Of a DNA stretch of 64,000 nucleotides, positions 17,033-25,161 are shown piece after piece. The position numbers and the translations under genes are program-made. Every line of letters begins with the position of its first letter. Within the stretch, counting starts at the first letter, position 1. The DNA is from Deltaproteobacteria bacterium (GTDB lineage: Bacteria > Desulfobacterota > Desulfomonilia > UBA1062). The stretch spans positions 44,117 through 108,116 of the forward strand of contig JAHDRW010000038.1 in NCBI GenBank assembly GCA_018433085.1, read 5' to 3'. The notes under the pieces were generated by a model. It made no database searches and was not told the DNA's origin. It was given only the letters and a program-made list of their open reading frames with translations.

Positions 17033-18287
17033 CCCGTTCACCTTGCTCTTGCGCGCTTTCCTTTTGTCCGAACCGGTAGTGCTGCTTGACCCCGGTAATG
17101 ATGCCCTGCGGCCTGAACACCATGATGAGCACCATGCTGGCACCGAAAACGAGCATGCGGTACTCCGAAAACGCCCTCAGGTACTCCGGCAACAGGATGA
17201 GCACCATGGCGCCCACGATCACCCCGATAATGGACCCCATGCCTCCCAGGACCACGATGGACAGGATGATGGCCGATTCCATGAAGGTGAAGCTCGCCGG
17301 ATTGATAAAGGTGGTCTTGGCCGCGAAGACACAGCCCACAAATCCCGCCCAGGTGGCGCCCAAGGCAAAGGCGGTGAGCTTGGTCCTGGTCTTGTCGATG
17401 CCCATGGCCTGACAGGCGACCTCGTCCTCACGCAGGGCGATCCAGGCCCTGCCGATTCGCGAGTTTCTGAGCCGGTTCACGACCAGTATGGTGAAACCCA
17501 CCAGGATCAGCACGATGAAATAGAGAAAGACCGTATGCTGGCCCAGGCTGAGATCGGCCCCGAAAAACCAGGGCCTGGATATGCCGGCGATGCCGCTCGG
17601 CCCGAAGGAAAACGCGTTCCAGTTCTCCAGGACGAGCCGGATGATCTCTCCGAACCCCAGGGTCACGATGGCGAGATAGTCTCCGCGGAGCCTCAGGACC
17701 GGGAATCCCAGCAGGATGCCGAACACGGCTGCCAGGCCGGCGCCGAGGGGAAGCGCGGGCCAGAAGCCCAGACCGAAATGATGGTTGAGCAGCGCATAGC
17801 TGTAGGCGCCCACGGCGTAGAACGCCACATAGCCCAGATCCAGCAGGCCAGCAAGACCCACCACGATGTTGAGCCCCAGGCCGAGCATGACATACATGAG
17901 CGCGGATATCATAATCTGTGTCTGATAGCTGGAAAACATGAAGGGAAAGGCGACCACGAAGACCGCGAGGAGGGCCAGGAGCGGGCCGGAGATCTTCCTG
18001 TCGGTCCGCAGCCTGTCACCCACCCGTTTCTGCCAGCTCTCCTCGCCATCCTGCGCGCCCCCATGTTCCTTGCGTCTCATGAGATAACGCCAGACAAAGG
18101 AGAGCGGGAACACGGCCACGCCTATCCAGACGAGCCTCATCCACTGCCAGTCGATGGTCCTCTCCAGAGGGTTGACCTTGATGACCATGATCGGGAAGGT
18201 GAGGAACATGAACCAGCAGGAAACCAGCAACGACTGGACAACCTCCGAGACGGCCCTGCGGATGAATGGTGAGATCTGCGCGGTCAT
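17016..18287 (-). CDS. livM: branched-chain amino acid ABC transporter permease LivM
   Basis: The 423-residue protein is on the long side for LivM. The first about 110 residues (three helices and a charged linker with RRKEHGGAQDGEE) form the N-terminal extension also seen in E. coli LivM. The core permease follows, with GLGLNIVVGLAGLLDLGYVA and FPVLRLRGDYLAIVTLGFGEI, the latter being the cytoplasmic coupling segment that contacts the ATPase. It forms the inner-membrane channel with LivH. The C-terminus is a short hydrophilic tail. It lies 9 bp from livH and overlaps livG. Confidence 0.95.
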   Translation of the reverse strand: MTAQISPFIRRAVSEVVQSLLVSCWFMFLTFPIMVIKVNPLERTIDWQWMRLVWIGVAVFPLSFVWRYLMRRKEHGGAQDGEESWQKRVGDRLRTDRKISGPLLALLAVFVVAFPFMFSSYQTQIMISALMYVMLGLGLNIVVGLAGLLDLGYVAFYAVGAYSYALLNHHFGLGFWPALPLGAGLAAVFGILLGFPVLRLRGDYLAIVTLGFGEIIRLVLENWNAFSFGPSGIAGISRPWFFGADLSLGQHTVFLYFIVLILVGFTILVVNRLRNSRIGRAWIALREDEVACQAMGIDKTRTKLTAFALGATWAGFVGCVFAAKTTFINPASFTFMESAIILSIVVLGGMGSIIGVIVGAMVLILLPEYLRAFSEYRMLVFGASMVLIMVFRPQGIITGVKQHYRFGQKESAQEQGERDAASA

Positions 18288-18296
18288 GGCGTCGTT

Positions 18297-19199
18297 CTAC
18301 ACCTTGTCTGTCGAGGAGCGCCCGAGAATGCCGGCAGGCCGGAAGATGAGGATGAACACCAGCAGTCCGAAGGCGAATACGTCTTCATAATCGCTCGAGA
18401 CATAGCCCGTGGCAAAGCTCTCGGTCCAGCCCAGGATCAGGCCGCCCAGAACGGCCCCGGGGATGCTGCCGATCCCTCCGAGCACGGCCGCGGTGAACGC
18501 CTTGATGCCCGCGATAAAACCGATATAGAAGTTTATCTGGCCGATGTGGTTCGAGATGAGCACCCCGCCGATGGCGGCCAGGCCTGACCCGATGATAAAG
18601 GTTACGGAGATGACCCGGTTGATGTTGATCCCTAAAAGCATGGCCATGGTCTTGTCCTGGGCCGTGGCCCGCATGGCCTTGCCGGTCCGGGAGAACTTGA
18701 TGAACAGGGTCAGGAGCACGGTGCACACCAGGGTGGTGGCGACGATGAGGAGCTCGGAGGAGCGCATGATGTGAGACACCGGCTCCATGAACGCAAATTC
18801 GTCGACCAGGGTGGGAAACGAGAGAAAATCCGAGGTCTGTGCGAGAAGCACGTAGTTCTGGAGAAAGATGGACATGCCGATCGCACTGATGAGAGGAGAA
18901 AGCCTCTGGGCCTTGCGAAGCGGCTTGTACGCGATCTTTTCGATGGTATATCCGTACGCCGCCGAATAGATCACGGCGATGAGGCCTGCGAGAATGAGAA
19001 GCGCGGGCCCGTTGAGCCCCAGCAGCGACAGCGCGCTCGCCGCGATGAGGGCCGTGAATGCGCCGATCATATAGATCTCGCCGTGGGCGAAGTTGATCAG
19101 CTCGATGATGCCGTAGACCATGGTATAGCCCAGGGCAATGAGCGCATAGATACTGCCTCTGGTGAGACCTCCGAAGAATAGTTCAAGAAAATAGTCCAT
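18297..19199 (-). CDS. livH: branched-chain amino acid ABC transporter permease LivH
   Basis: The 300-residue integral membrane protein, of normal family length, opens with GGLTRGSIYALIALGYTMVY. It carries the permease signature IAGIKAFTAAVLGGIGSIPGAVLGG near residues 230-255, which contacts the ATPases. About eight helices are visible. It forms the channel with LivM. It starts 91 bp after livK, and that gap holds a perfect hairpin (19233-19263) that may lower livHMGF expression relative to the binding protein. Confidence 0.95.
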   Translation of the reverse strand: MDYFLELFFGGLTRGSIYALIALGYTMVYGIIELINFAHGEIYMIGAFTALIAASALSLLGLNGPALLILAGLIAVIYSAAYGYTIEKIAYKPLRKAQRLSPLISAIGMSIFLQNYVLLAQTSDFLSFPTLVDEFAFMEPVSHIMRSSELLIVATTLVCTVLLTLFIKFSRTGKAMRATAQDKTMAMLLGININRVISVTFIIGSGLAAIGGVLISNHIGQINFYIGFIAGIKAFTAAVLGGIGSIPGAVLGGLILGWTESFATGYVSSDYEDVFAFGLLVFILIFRPAGILGRSSTDKV

Positions 19200-19232
19200 G
19201 AATGTCTACGGGTGCTCTCGTCTCTCAGATGA

Positions 19233-19263
19233 GGAAAGGGAACGGTTGCCCTGTTCCCTTTCC
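19233..19263 (-). terminator. intercistronic hairpin between livK and livH
   Basis: GGAAAGGGAAC and its exact complement are separated by 9 bases, giving an 11-bp stem on the message between livK and livHMGF. There is no T-run after it, so partial termination or RNA stabilisation of the livK segment is more likely than a full stop. Confidence 0.55.
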
Positions 19264-19290
19264 GGACTCATTCGAATCAAAGCCGGGATC

Positions 19291-20403
19291 CTATTTCCCA
19301 ACTTCTACATACTGGCCGTTCTGGACCTGGTATACGGCGAAGCCGATGCCCTTTGCATCGCCCTTCTCATCGAAGCTGATACTCCCCAGCGGGGTGTCGA
19401 ACCAGTTGGAGCGCAGGGCTTCTGTAACGGCGTCGAACTCCGTGGAGCCGGCCTTGTCGATGGCCTGAAGGAGGCACAGGGCCGCGGCATAGGCATTCAG
19501 ATAGAATGCCCCCGGCTCCTCACCGTACACCTTCTTGTGCTGCTCGATGGCGGCGACGGCCATGGGGCTCTTGGTGGTGTCGATGGGCCCGGTGGCGTAC
19601 ACGCCTTCGGCATACTTGCCCGCGACCTTGATGAAGGTGTCGTCGCGCACGCCGTCATCCGAGATGAAGATCGTATCCATCTTCTTCTTTTTCATGCCCG
19701 AGACGATCTTTGCGGCCTCGGGATGGTACCCGCCGTAGATCACCGCTTCCGCGCCGGAGCGTTTGATCTTCTGGACCACGGCGGAATAGTCCACGGCACC
19801 GGGAGTGATCCCCTCGAACAGTACGGGCTTGGCCCCCCGCTCTTCGATGAAGCCGTATGCGAATTCCGCAATCCCTTTGCCGTAGTCGCCCTTGTCGTGG
19901 ATGACGGCAATCTTCTCGACCTTGAGGGTGTTGAGGGCAAAGTCAACCTGGAGCAGTGCCTGTGCATCGTCCGGGGATATGGTCCGGAAGAAGTTGGGAT
20001 AGTCTCCGCTCTTGGTGAGCTCCACGTTCGTGGCCGAAGGGGACATGGCGATGATGCCCGCGTCCTTGTAGATATTCATGGCGGCCTTGGTAGCGCCACT
20101 GCAGATATGGCCCAGGACCACGTCGACCTTTTCCGACACGAGCTTGGTGCCCACGTTTGCCGCCACCTCGGGCTTGCACTGGTCGTCTTCCTGAAGGATG
20201 ACCACCTTTTTCCCCATCACGCCGCCCCGGGCGTTGATATCGTCCACCACGAGCCTGGCTGCGTGTGCCGAGGGCAGACCGTAAGAGGCCAGATCGCCGC
20301 TATGCGCCCCGGGCACTCCAAGCTTGATGGCATCTTCCGCCATTGCCGCCCCTGAAAACAGGACAAAACATGCTCCAGTCAATATACAGATAATCCTTTT
20401 CAT
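19291..20403 (-). CDS. livK: branched-chain amino acid ABC transporter substrate-binding protein LivK/LivJ
   Basis: The 370-residue protein starts with a signal peptide (MKRIICILTGACFVLFSGAAMA, cleavage expected before EDAIK). It then shows the LivJ/LivK fold signature KLGVPGAHSGDLASYGLPSAHAA, with VVDDINARGGVMGKKVVI and CSGATKAAM. It binds amino acids or similar ligands in the periplasm and delivers them to LivHM. An AGGGGGAG ribosome site is ideally spaced before the ATG. A good sigma70 promoter lies about 75 bp upstream. It is first in the cluster, as expected for the most abundantly needed component. Confidence 0.95.
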   Translation of the reverse strand: MKRIICILTGACFVLFSGAAMAEDAIKLGVPGAHSGDLASYGLPSAHAARLVVDDINARGGVMGKKVVILQEDDQCKPEVAANVGTKLVSEKVDVVLGHICSGATKAAMNIYKDAGIIAMSPSATNVELTKSGDYPNFFRTISPDDAQALLQVDFALNTLKVEKIAVIHDKGDYGKGIAEFAYGFIEERGAKPVLFEGITPGAVDYSAVVQKIKRSGAEAVIYGGYHPEAAKIVSGMKKKKMDTIFISDDGVRDDTFIKVAGKYAEGVYATGPIDTTKSPMAVAAIEQHKKVYGEEPGAFYLNAYAAALCLLQAIDKAGSTEFDAVTEALRSNWFDTPLGSISFDEKGDAKGIGFAVYQVQNGQYVEVGK

Positions 20404-20475
20404 CTTCTCCCCCTGTTAAAATAGAGTGTGCCTGGTGTAGAGAAAAGTGCTTTTCAGGCCACGTACGCGTTTGGT

Positions 20476-20505
20476 AAAATATCACTGTAGGTGGTTGTCT
20501 GTCAA
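20476..20505 (-). promoter_or_regulatory. sigma70-type promoter of livK
   Basis: On the minus strand a perfect -35 TTGACA (20505-20500) and TATTTT (20481-20476) are spaced by 18 bp. The predicted start of transcription leaves a leader of about 65 bases before livK. Confidence 0.6.
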
Positions 20506-20555
20506 ACTGTAATGCCTTTGTTTCACAAAACCGTCTTTTTAAGATGAGCGGGAAG

Positions 20556-20574
20556 AAGATGGGCCGATCGGCCC
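20556..20574 (-). terminator. possible terminator after htpX
   Basis: A perfect palindrome (GGGCCGATCGGCCC, 20561-20574) lies 8 bp beyond the htpX stop and is followed on the minus strand by pyrimidine-rich ATCTTCTTCC. A short stem with a four-base loop is possible. Confidence 0.4.
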
Positions 20575-20582
20575 TGAAGGGA

Positions 20583-21539
20583 TCAGCGCCACGGGCCGAA
20601 CCAGTGCCATCTCGGAGGACGCAGCACCTCGGGAAAATGATCGGGCAGAACGATCCTCTCCCGCGACTCGAGAATATCCCGCTCTTTGGCCTCCTCCATG
20701 TGCATGAGCCGTTCGATGCGTTTTTGGGTATGGGGGTGGGTTCGCAGGATAGACGGATGGGAATCCCTGTTTCGCGAATTCACCAGGATATCCCAGATAC
20801 TGCGATCATAGTTCTCCATCTTCTGCAGCGCCGAAGCGAGTCCCCTGGGGTCGTTGGTCAGGCGCACAGCGGAGAGGTCTGCATCGAACTCCCTGGTTCT
20901 TGAGAGGGCAAGCTGCAGGAAAATACTTATCACGGGTGCGAATATGAGTATCAGGATGAATAACAGCGGCACATGGGCATCTGCCAAGAAGATCATGGGA
21001 AGGTAGAAGATGATGAGAATCTGACCGAAAAACGAGAGCATGGAAGTCACCCTGGTCATCATGTCCGCAAGGGCGTGCAATCGCAGATCGTTGCTGCTGA
21101 TGTGGCTGATCTCGTGTGCCAGAACACCCGCGAGCTCGCGTTCGTTCAGGACCCTGATGAGCCCGTCGGAGAGCGCAATGGCGGAGTTGTCTTTCGAGCC
21201 CACGCTGAATGCATTCATCATCCGGCTCGGGAGATAGTGCAGCCGGGGAACGTGCCGGAGATCGGCACGACGGGAAAGCTCGGACACGATCTCATACAGT
21301 CTGCCTGCGTCTTCCCGATACAGGGCCTTGGCATCATACATGCGCAGGACCAGCAGAGGCGAGAGTTTCGGGGTGGACACCAGGATAAAGCCGGCGATCA
21401 TCAGTGCCCAGAAGACGCCGAGCGCACCGAATATCATCCACCCGAGCAGGCCGAACAGCGACACCATGGCGGCGAGTATGACCAGGGTCTGGAACGTATT
21501 CTGAATCTTTCCGGAAGCATAGCGGGTGGATCTCAGCAT
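20583..21539 (-). CDS. htpX: HtpX-like M48 zinc metalloprotease
   Basis: The ATG at 21539 is chosen because GAGG lies just upstream; it gives 318 residues. The zinc site HEISH is at residues 142-146. The third ligand is the Glu of SRTREFDADLSAV about 65 residues later, as in HtpX. Two N-terminal helices (about 17-55) and two central helices (about 165-205) anchor it in the inner membrane with the active site cytoplasmic. HtpX degrades misfolded membrane proteins alongside FtsH. The C-terminal HPHTQKRIERL motif is family-typical. The gene stands alone between the liv and feo blocks. Confidence 0.93.
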   Translation of the reverse strand: MLRSTRYASGKIQNTFQTLVILAAMVSLFGLLGWMIFGALGVFWALMIAGFILVSTPKLSPLLVLRMYDAKALYREDAGRLYEIVSELSRRADLRHVPRLHYLPSRMMNAFSVGSKDNSAIALSDGLIRVLNERELAGVLAHEISHISSNDLRLHALADMMTRVTSMLSFFGQILIIFYLPMIFLADAHVPLLFILILIFAPVISIFLQLALSRTREFDADLSAVRLTNDPRGLASALQKMENYDRSIWDILVNSRNRDSHPSILRTHPHTQKRIERLMHMEEAKERDILESRERIVLPDHFPEVLRPPRWHWFGPWR

Positions 21540-21739
21540 CGCTGCCCTCGGTTCCTTTGTGAACTTGGACGTTATCAAATGTATTTTAGGGAGCAACGCT
21601 GCTGAAAACAACACCTTCGGAGACTGGCCCCTATGCATTTCGACTAACCCTGAGGCGATATATGGATGTCCGGCGGGCGATCAATCTGCTATCACATGAG
21701 ATGGATTTGGACATATCAAAGCCTGGCAAACGCACCAAA

Positions 21740-21755
21740 GTTAGCCGGGGCTAAT
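21740..21755 (+). promoter_or_regulatory. DtxR-family operator, copy 1 (feoAB)
   Basis: GTTAGCCGGGGCTAAT matches the inverted repeat GTTAG-N6-CTAAC with one end mismatch. The same sequence recurs 44 bp downstream and at the dtxR promoter, which identifies it as the likely target of the adjacent DtxR-like protein. Confidence 0.75.
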
Positions 21756-21783
21756 TTTACCTTTGACACCTCACATGTTTTTT

Positions 21784-21799
21784 GTTAGCCAAAACTAAC
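21784..21799 (+). promoter_or_regulatory. DtxR-family operator, copy 2 (feoAB)
   Basis: GTTAGCCAAAACTAAC is a perfect GTTAG-N6-CTAAC inverted repeat, 28 bp before the feoA start and just downstream of a TTGACA at 21763. Occupancy here would block transcription of feoAB. Confidence 0.8.
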
Positions 21800-21826
21800 T
21801 TATTTCTCGGTCTTCTGGAGGTATGC

Positions 21827-22060
21827 ATGGCATTGGTCTGTTTGCGTCATATGAAAAAAAACCAGCGTGGTGAGATAGTAAATATCAAGGCCGATGGCGA
21901 ACTTGGACGTCGTATCCGTGACATGGGTCTCGTTCCTGGCACTAAGGTCATGATCATGGGCCGCGCTCCGCTCTTCGATCCTGTTGCGCTCAGGGTTATG
22001 GGTTTTACCCTGACACTCAGAAATAACGAGGCCGACTACATCGAAGTGGAGGTGAAATAA
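21827..22060 (+). CDS. feoA: ferrous iron transport protein FeoA
   Basis: The start is the ATG at 21827, six bases after GGAG; it gives 77 residues. The SH3-like FeoA fold is recognisable from QRGEIVNIKADGELGRRIRD, then MGLVPGTKVMI and APLFDPVALRVMGFTLTLR, ending EVEVK. FeoA is a small cytoplasmic partner of the FeoB iron channel and is thought to regulate it. The stop codon TAA shares its last base with the feoB ATG, giving tight coupling. Two DtxR-type boxes upstream imply iron-responsive repression. Confidence 0.92.
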   Translation: MALVCLRHMKKNQRGEIVNIKADGELGRRIRDMGLVPGTKVMIMGRAPLFDPVALRVMGFTLTLRNNEADYIEVEVK

Positions 22061-24264
22061 TGGAGGCCACGATCGCTTTGGCAGGCAACCCGAATTCCGG
22101 TAAGACCACACTGTTTAACACACTTACCGGAGCCAGACAGCATGTAGGCAATTACCCCGGGGTTACCGTCGAAAAGAAACAGGGCACCTATTCAAGGGGC
22201 GGTCTCGATATCAAGATCGTCGATCTGCCGGGCACCTATTCCCTGAACCCTTATTCCATGGAAGAAGAGGTCGCCAGGGATTTCCTGTTGAATGATCAAC
22301 CTGCCATGGTAATTGATATCGTTGACGCTTCCAATCTTCAGCGCAACCTTTACCTGGCGATCCAGTTAATGGAGATGGGACTCAATGTATGCCTGGCCCT
22401 GAATATGATCGACATAGCCAGAACCCGGGGGATCGAGATCGATACTGAAAAGCTTTCCCGACTGCTGGGCGTCCCGGTCGTTCCTACAATCGCTCGCACC
22501 GGCGAAGGCAGTAAAATGCTTATCGAGGCAGCGTCCAAGGCATCCCAATACGACCGTTCGCCGCTGACGATCAGCTACGGAGACGACCTGGATCAGGCAC
22601 TTGATGAAATGGAGGATCTTATTTCGGGAAAAGATTTTCTCGGTGATATCTGCCATCCACGCTGGATTGCCCTGAAATACCTTGAAAAGGACGGCAAGAT
22701 AATCTCCCAGGGCAGGGAAAGAGATCCTGAACTCTCCGCCGAATTGGGCGAGATCACCCGGCGCGTTGCAGATCATCTGGAAAAGACGATGAACACATAT
22801 CCCGAGGCAGTCATTGCAGATCATCGTCATGGATATATACGTTCGATCATAAAGGGGGTGATAACCAGGCATCACGGCGAGGACCGCTTCTTCCTCTCGG
22901 ACAGGATCGATATGGTCCTGACAAACCGGTTTGTCGGCCCCCTGATCATGATCGGCGTGATAATGGGGCTATACAAGTTTACCTTCACCTACAGCGAACT
23001 ACCGGTAAACTGGCTGGAGAGCCTTTTCGGATGGCTCTCATCCTCGGCTGACGCCGCTTTGCCGGACGGTCTTGTCAAATCACTCATCATCTCGGGTGTT
23101 ATCGACGGGGTTGGAGGGGTATTGGGTTTTGTACCCTTGATCATGTTCATGTTCTTGGGCATATCCCTGCTGGAAGACTCAGGCTACCTTGCCCGTATGG
23201 CTTACATGCTGGACAGGGTTTTCAGGTATTTCGGTCTGCACGGCAGCTCGGTGATGGCCTTTATCGTCTCCGGGGGAATTGCCGGCGGATGCGCAGTGCC
23301 GGGAGTTATGGCAACGCGAGTCCTTAAATCACCAAAGGAACGTCTCGCGACACTGCTTACCGCACCCTTCATGAACTGCGGAGCCAAACTGCCCGTGTTC
23401 GCCCTTCTGGTTGCCGCCTTCTTTTCCGAAAACGAGGCAATGGTCATGCTCGCCATAACACTGATCGCCTGGTGCGGGGCATTGATCGTTGCAAAGATAC
23501 TGCGCCTTACGATCATCAGGGGCGAATCCACACCCTTTGTAATGGAACTCCCGCCCTACCATCTGCCCACCTTCAGAGGGCTATTCATACACACCTGGGA
23601 GAGAACCTGGGAATATATTAAGAAGGCGGGCACCGTTATCCTGGGCATTTCCATCGTCCTTTGGGCCATGATGACCTTCCCTGCGCTGCCGGAATCACAA
23701 CAGACGGAATACGAAAGGCAGAGGCAAGGTCTCTTGGCCTCGACACCTTCTGAGACGATCCACGAGGTTGAGACGGCACAAGGCAGAACGTTGCCTACAG
23801 AAGAGTCCCCGGCTCTGCAGACCGGGATAGAGGCAATCGACAGGGCGGAAAATGAAGCCAGGGTAAGATATTCACTGGCCGGACGAATAGGCGTCGCACT
23901 TGAGACAATCAGCAGTCTTGCAGGTTTCGACTGGCGCACCAATATCGCTCTTGTAGGCGGCCTTGCCGCCAAGGAAGTGGTTGTCTCCACCTTGGGCACG
24001 GTATATTCGCTAGGCGAGACAGATCCCGAGGAAAGCTCCTCTCTCGCCGAGACCCTCAGAGAATCCCCTCACTGGAGCCCCCTGGCGGCATGGAGCTTGA
24101 TTATATTTACGATCTTCTATGCACCATGCATAGTGGCTGTAGTTTGTATAGCAAGAGAGGCGGGATCCTGGAAATGGGGGGCCTTTTCCGTGGTCTTCAA
24201 CACTTCACTGGCCTTCGGTTTGTCTGCTATCGTCTTCCAGACAGGCAGGCTGCTTGGATTCTAA
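22060..24264 (+). CDS. feoB: ferrous iron transport protein FeoB
   Basis: The 734-residue protein has an N-terminal G domain: G1 GNPNSGKT (residues 8-15), G2 around NYPGVTVE, G3 DLPGTYSL and G4 NMID. A helical guanine-dissociation-inhibitor region follows, then about ten membrane segments. Two Gate regions are visible, the first containing IAGGCAVPGVMATR and the second GFDWRTNIALVGGLAAKEVVVST. FeoB imports Fe2+ across the inner membrane and is typical of anaerobes. The length is close to the E. coli protein (773). No FeoC follows; a hairpin at 24271-24309 separates it from the convergent feoA2. Confidence 0.96.
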   Translation: MEATIALAGNPNSGKTTLFNTLTGARQHVGNYPGVTVEKKQGTYSRGGLDIKIVDLPGTYSLNPYSMEEEVARDFLLNDQPAMVIDIVDASNLQRNLYLAIQLMEMGLNVCLALNMIDIARTRGIEIDTEKLSRLLGVPVVPTIARTGEGSKMLIEAASKASQYDRSPLTISYGDDLDQALDEMEDLISGKDFLGDICHPRWIALKYLEKDGKIISQGRERDPELSAELGEITRRVADHLEKTMNTYPEAVIADHRHGYIRSIIKGVITRHHGEDRFFLSDRIDMVLTNRFVGPLIMIGVIMGLYKFTFTYSELPVNWLESLFGWLSSSADAALPDGLVKSLIISGVIDGVGGVLGFVPLIMFMFLGISLLEDSGYLARMAYMLDRVFRYFGLHGSSVMAFIVSGGIAGGCAVPGVMATRVLKSPKERLATLLTAPFMNCGAKLPVFALLVAAFFSENEAMVMLAITLIAWCGALIVAKILRLTIIRGESTPFVMELPPYHLPTFRGLFIHTWERTWEYIKKAGTVILGISIVLWAMMTFPALPESQQTEYERQRQGLLASTPSETIHEVETAQGRTLPTEESPALQTGIEAIDRAENEARVRYSLAGRIGVALETISSLAGFDWRTNIALVGGLAAKEVVVSTLGTVYSLGETDPEESSSLAETLRESPHWSPLAAWSLIIFTIFYAPCIVAVVCIAREAGSWKWGAFSVVFNTSLAFGLSAIVFQTGRLLGF

Positions 24265-24270
24265 CCCCCT

Positions 24271-24309
24271 GTTGCAGGCCTTCTCTCTGTATCGGGGAGG
24301 GCCTGCAAC
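24271..24309. terminator. hairpin between convergent feoB and feoA2
   Basis: GTTGCAGGCC and GGCCTGCAAC form a perfect 10-bp stem around a 19-base loop, 7 bp after the feoB stop. There is no T-run, so efficiency is uncertain. It could serve both converging transcripts. Confidence 0.5.
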
Positions 24310-24387
24310 GGAAAGAACGGGAAACCGCACTTCATGCAGCAGGGGAATCAGGTATTTATGAGCGGAAACCGGCTGCTTCGTAATGAG

Positions 24388-24612
24388 CTATTCCGGAGAG
24401 ACTAATATCTTCCGGGCCATGCCTCGCCCGATGCCCACGCGGGAACCATGCAGGATCACAAGCATAGGGCCGCCTGAGGCATTCACCACCCTCAGCTCCT
24501 CACCGGGCAAGAATCCCATAGCTTGGATCCGCGATCTGATCCCTGCTCCGCCGCAGATCTCCTTGATCACTACCCTGTCTCCGGATCGACAACTGCTAAG
24601 CGGGTTTATCAC
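24388..24612 (-). CDS. stand-alone FeoA-domain protein coupled to dtxR
   Basis: A GTG at 24612 is preferred. GAGG sits six bases before it, and translation then begins VINPLSSCRSGDRVVIKEI, the normal FeoA opening (a small-residue PLSS...GD start). This yields 74 residues ending GRGMARKILVSPE. An ATG at 24636 would give a longer N-terminus. The gene overlaps the end of dtxR by 17 bp in a different frame. Many DtxR proteins carry an SH3/FeoA domain at their own C-terminus, whereas here that domain is a separate, coupled gene. It could act as a FeoB partner or as a detached regulatory domain. Confidence 0.82.
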   Translation of the reverse strand: MINPLSSCRSGDRVVIKEICGGAGIRSRIQAMGFLPGEELRVVNASGGPMLVILHGSRVGIGRGMARKILVSPE

Positions 24613-25126
24613 CGGAATCCTCGCAACAAACATCACCTGTCAGCTCAAAATTGCGGCAAGGATTCACCTTCCCGGTCTTCAGATAACCCTTGAAATTTAT
24701 CAGCCACTGCGCTTCCTGATCCTGCTTTGGAAAATTATTGACGAACTCGATAAATCTTATGAGGCGATCTCTGGTAATGTTGCTTATATGGTGCTCCAGG
24801 AAACATGCATCCCTGTCAGCTGTTTCTTCATCCACATCCAGAACACGGGTGAAAAACTCGAAAAGCAGCCTGTGCTTGCGATAGACGCTGTCGGCAACCT
24901 TTCTGCCGTCACCCGTCAGCCTGATAGAACCGTAACGTTCGTGCTCCACCATGCCCTTATCCGCAAGCGACTTGAGGGCGGAAACCACGCTGGGCTTCTT
25001 GACCCCCATTCTTGCGGCCACATCCTTTACCCGTACCACCTCCTGCTCATTATCCAATAGCATGATGGTCTCGAGGTAATCTTCCTGATTAGGCGAAAGC
25101 TCCTTTACGTCAGCCTTGTTAGCCAT
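24596..25126 (-). CDS. DtxR-family iron-dependent transcriptional repressor
   Basis: The 176-residue protein starts at the ATG 25126 (MANKADVKELSPNQEDYLETI). It has a winged helix-turn-helix (VRVKDVAARMGVKKPSVVSALKSL cut by the wing RYGSIRLTGDG). The dimer/metal domain contains Cys108-x-x-Glu111-His112 (ACFLEHHIS), matching the Cys-Glu-His ligands of iron-type DtxR/IdeR rather than the Glu-rich site of MntR. It lacks the C-terminal SH3 domain and ends in a short Cys-containing tail (NPCRNFELTGDVCCED). Its start codon lies inside a GTTAG-N6-CTAAC operator, so it is very probably autoregulated and controls feoAB. feoA2 overlaps its stop. Confidence 0.9.
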   Translation of the reverse strand: MANKADVKELSPNQEDYLETIMLLDNEQEVVRVKDVAARMGVKKPSVVSALKSLADKGMVEHERYGSIRLTGDGRKVADSVYRKHRLLFEFFTRVLDVDEETADRDACFLEHHISNITRDRLIRFIEFVNNFPKQDQEAQWLINFKGYLKTGKVNPCRNFELTGDVCCEDSGDKPA

Positions 25127-25133
25127 ACCTAAC
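25118..25133 (-). promoter_or_regulatory. DtxR-family operator, copy 3 (over the dtxR start codon)
   Basis: The plus strand reads GTTAGCCATACCTAAC, a perfect GTTAG-N6-CTAAC inverted repeat covering the dtxR ATG and abutting the -10 element. It matches the two feoAB boxes and implies autorepression. Confidence 0.8.
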
Positions 25134-25161
25134 TTATAACCCGACATTCCAGCCATGTCAA
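25133..25161 (-). promoter_or_regulatory. sigma70-type promoter of dtxR, probably leaderless
   Basis: On the minus strand TTGACA (25161-25156) and TATAAG (25138-25133) are spaced by exactly 17 bp. Counting seven bases from the -10 element puts transcription start at the A of the dtxR ATG (25126). There is no Shine-Dalgarno sequence, which fits a leaderless message. Confidence 0.7.

Larger units (their letters stand above)
21540..21826 (+). other. feoA upstream regulatory region
   Basis: This 287-bp divergent region separates htpX (minus) from feoA (plus). It is visibly AT-richer than the flanks. It contains two iron-regulator boxes and a -35-like TTGACA at 21763-21768. Seventeen bases beyond that, the -10 position falls inside the second box and matches the consensus poorly, so the transcription start is not fixed. 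Confidence 0.6.

Noticed and set aside
24596..25126. MntR (manganese) identity for the DtxR-like protein
   Set aside because: The metal site reads Cys-x-x-Glu-His as in iron-type DtxR/IdeR, and the neighbours are Feo genes.
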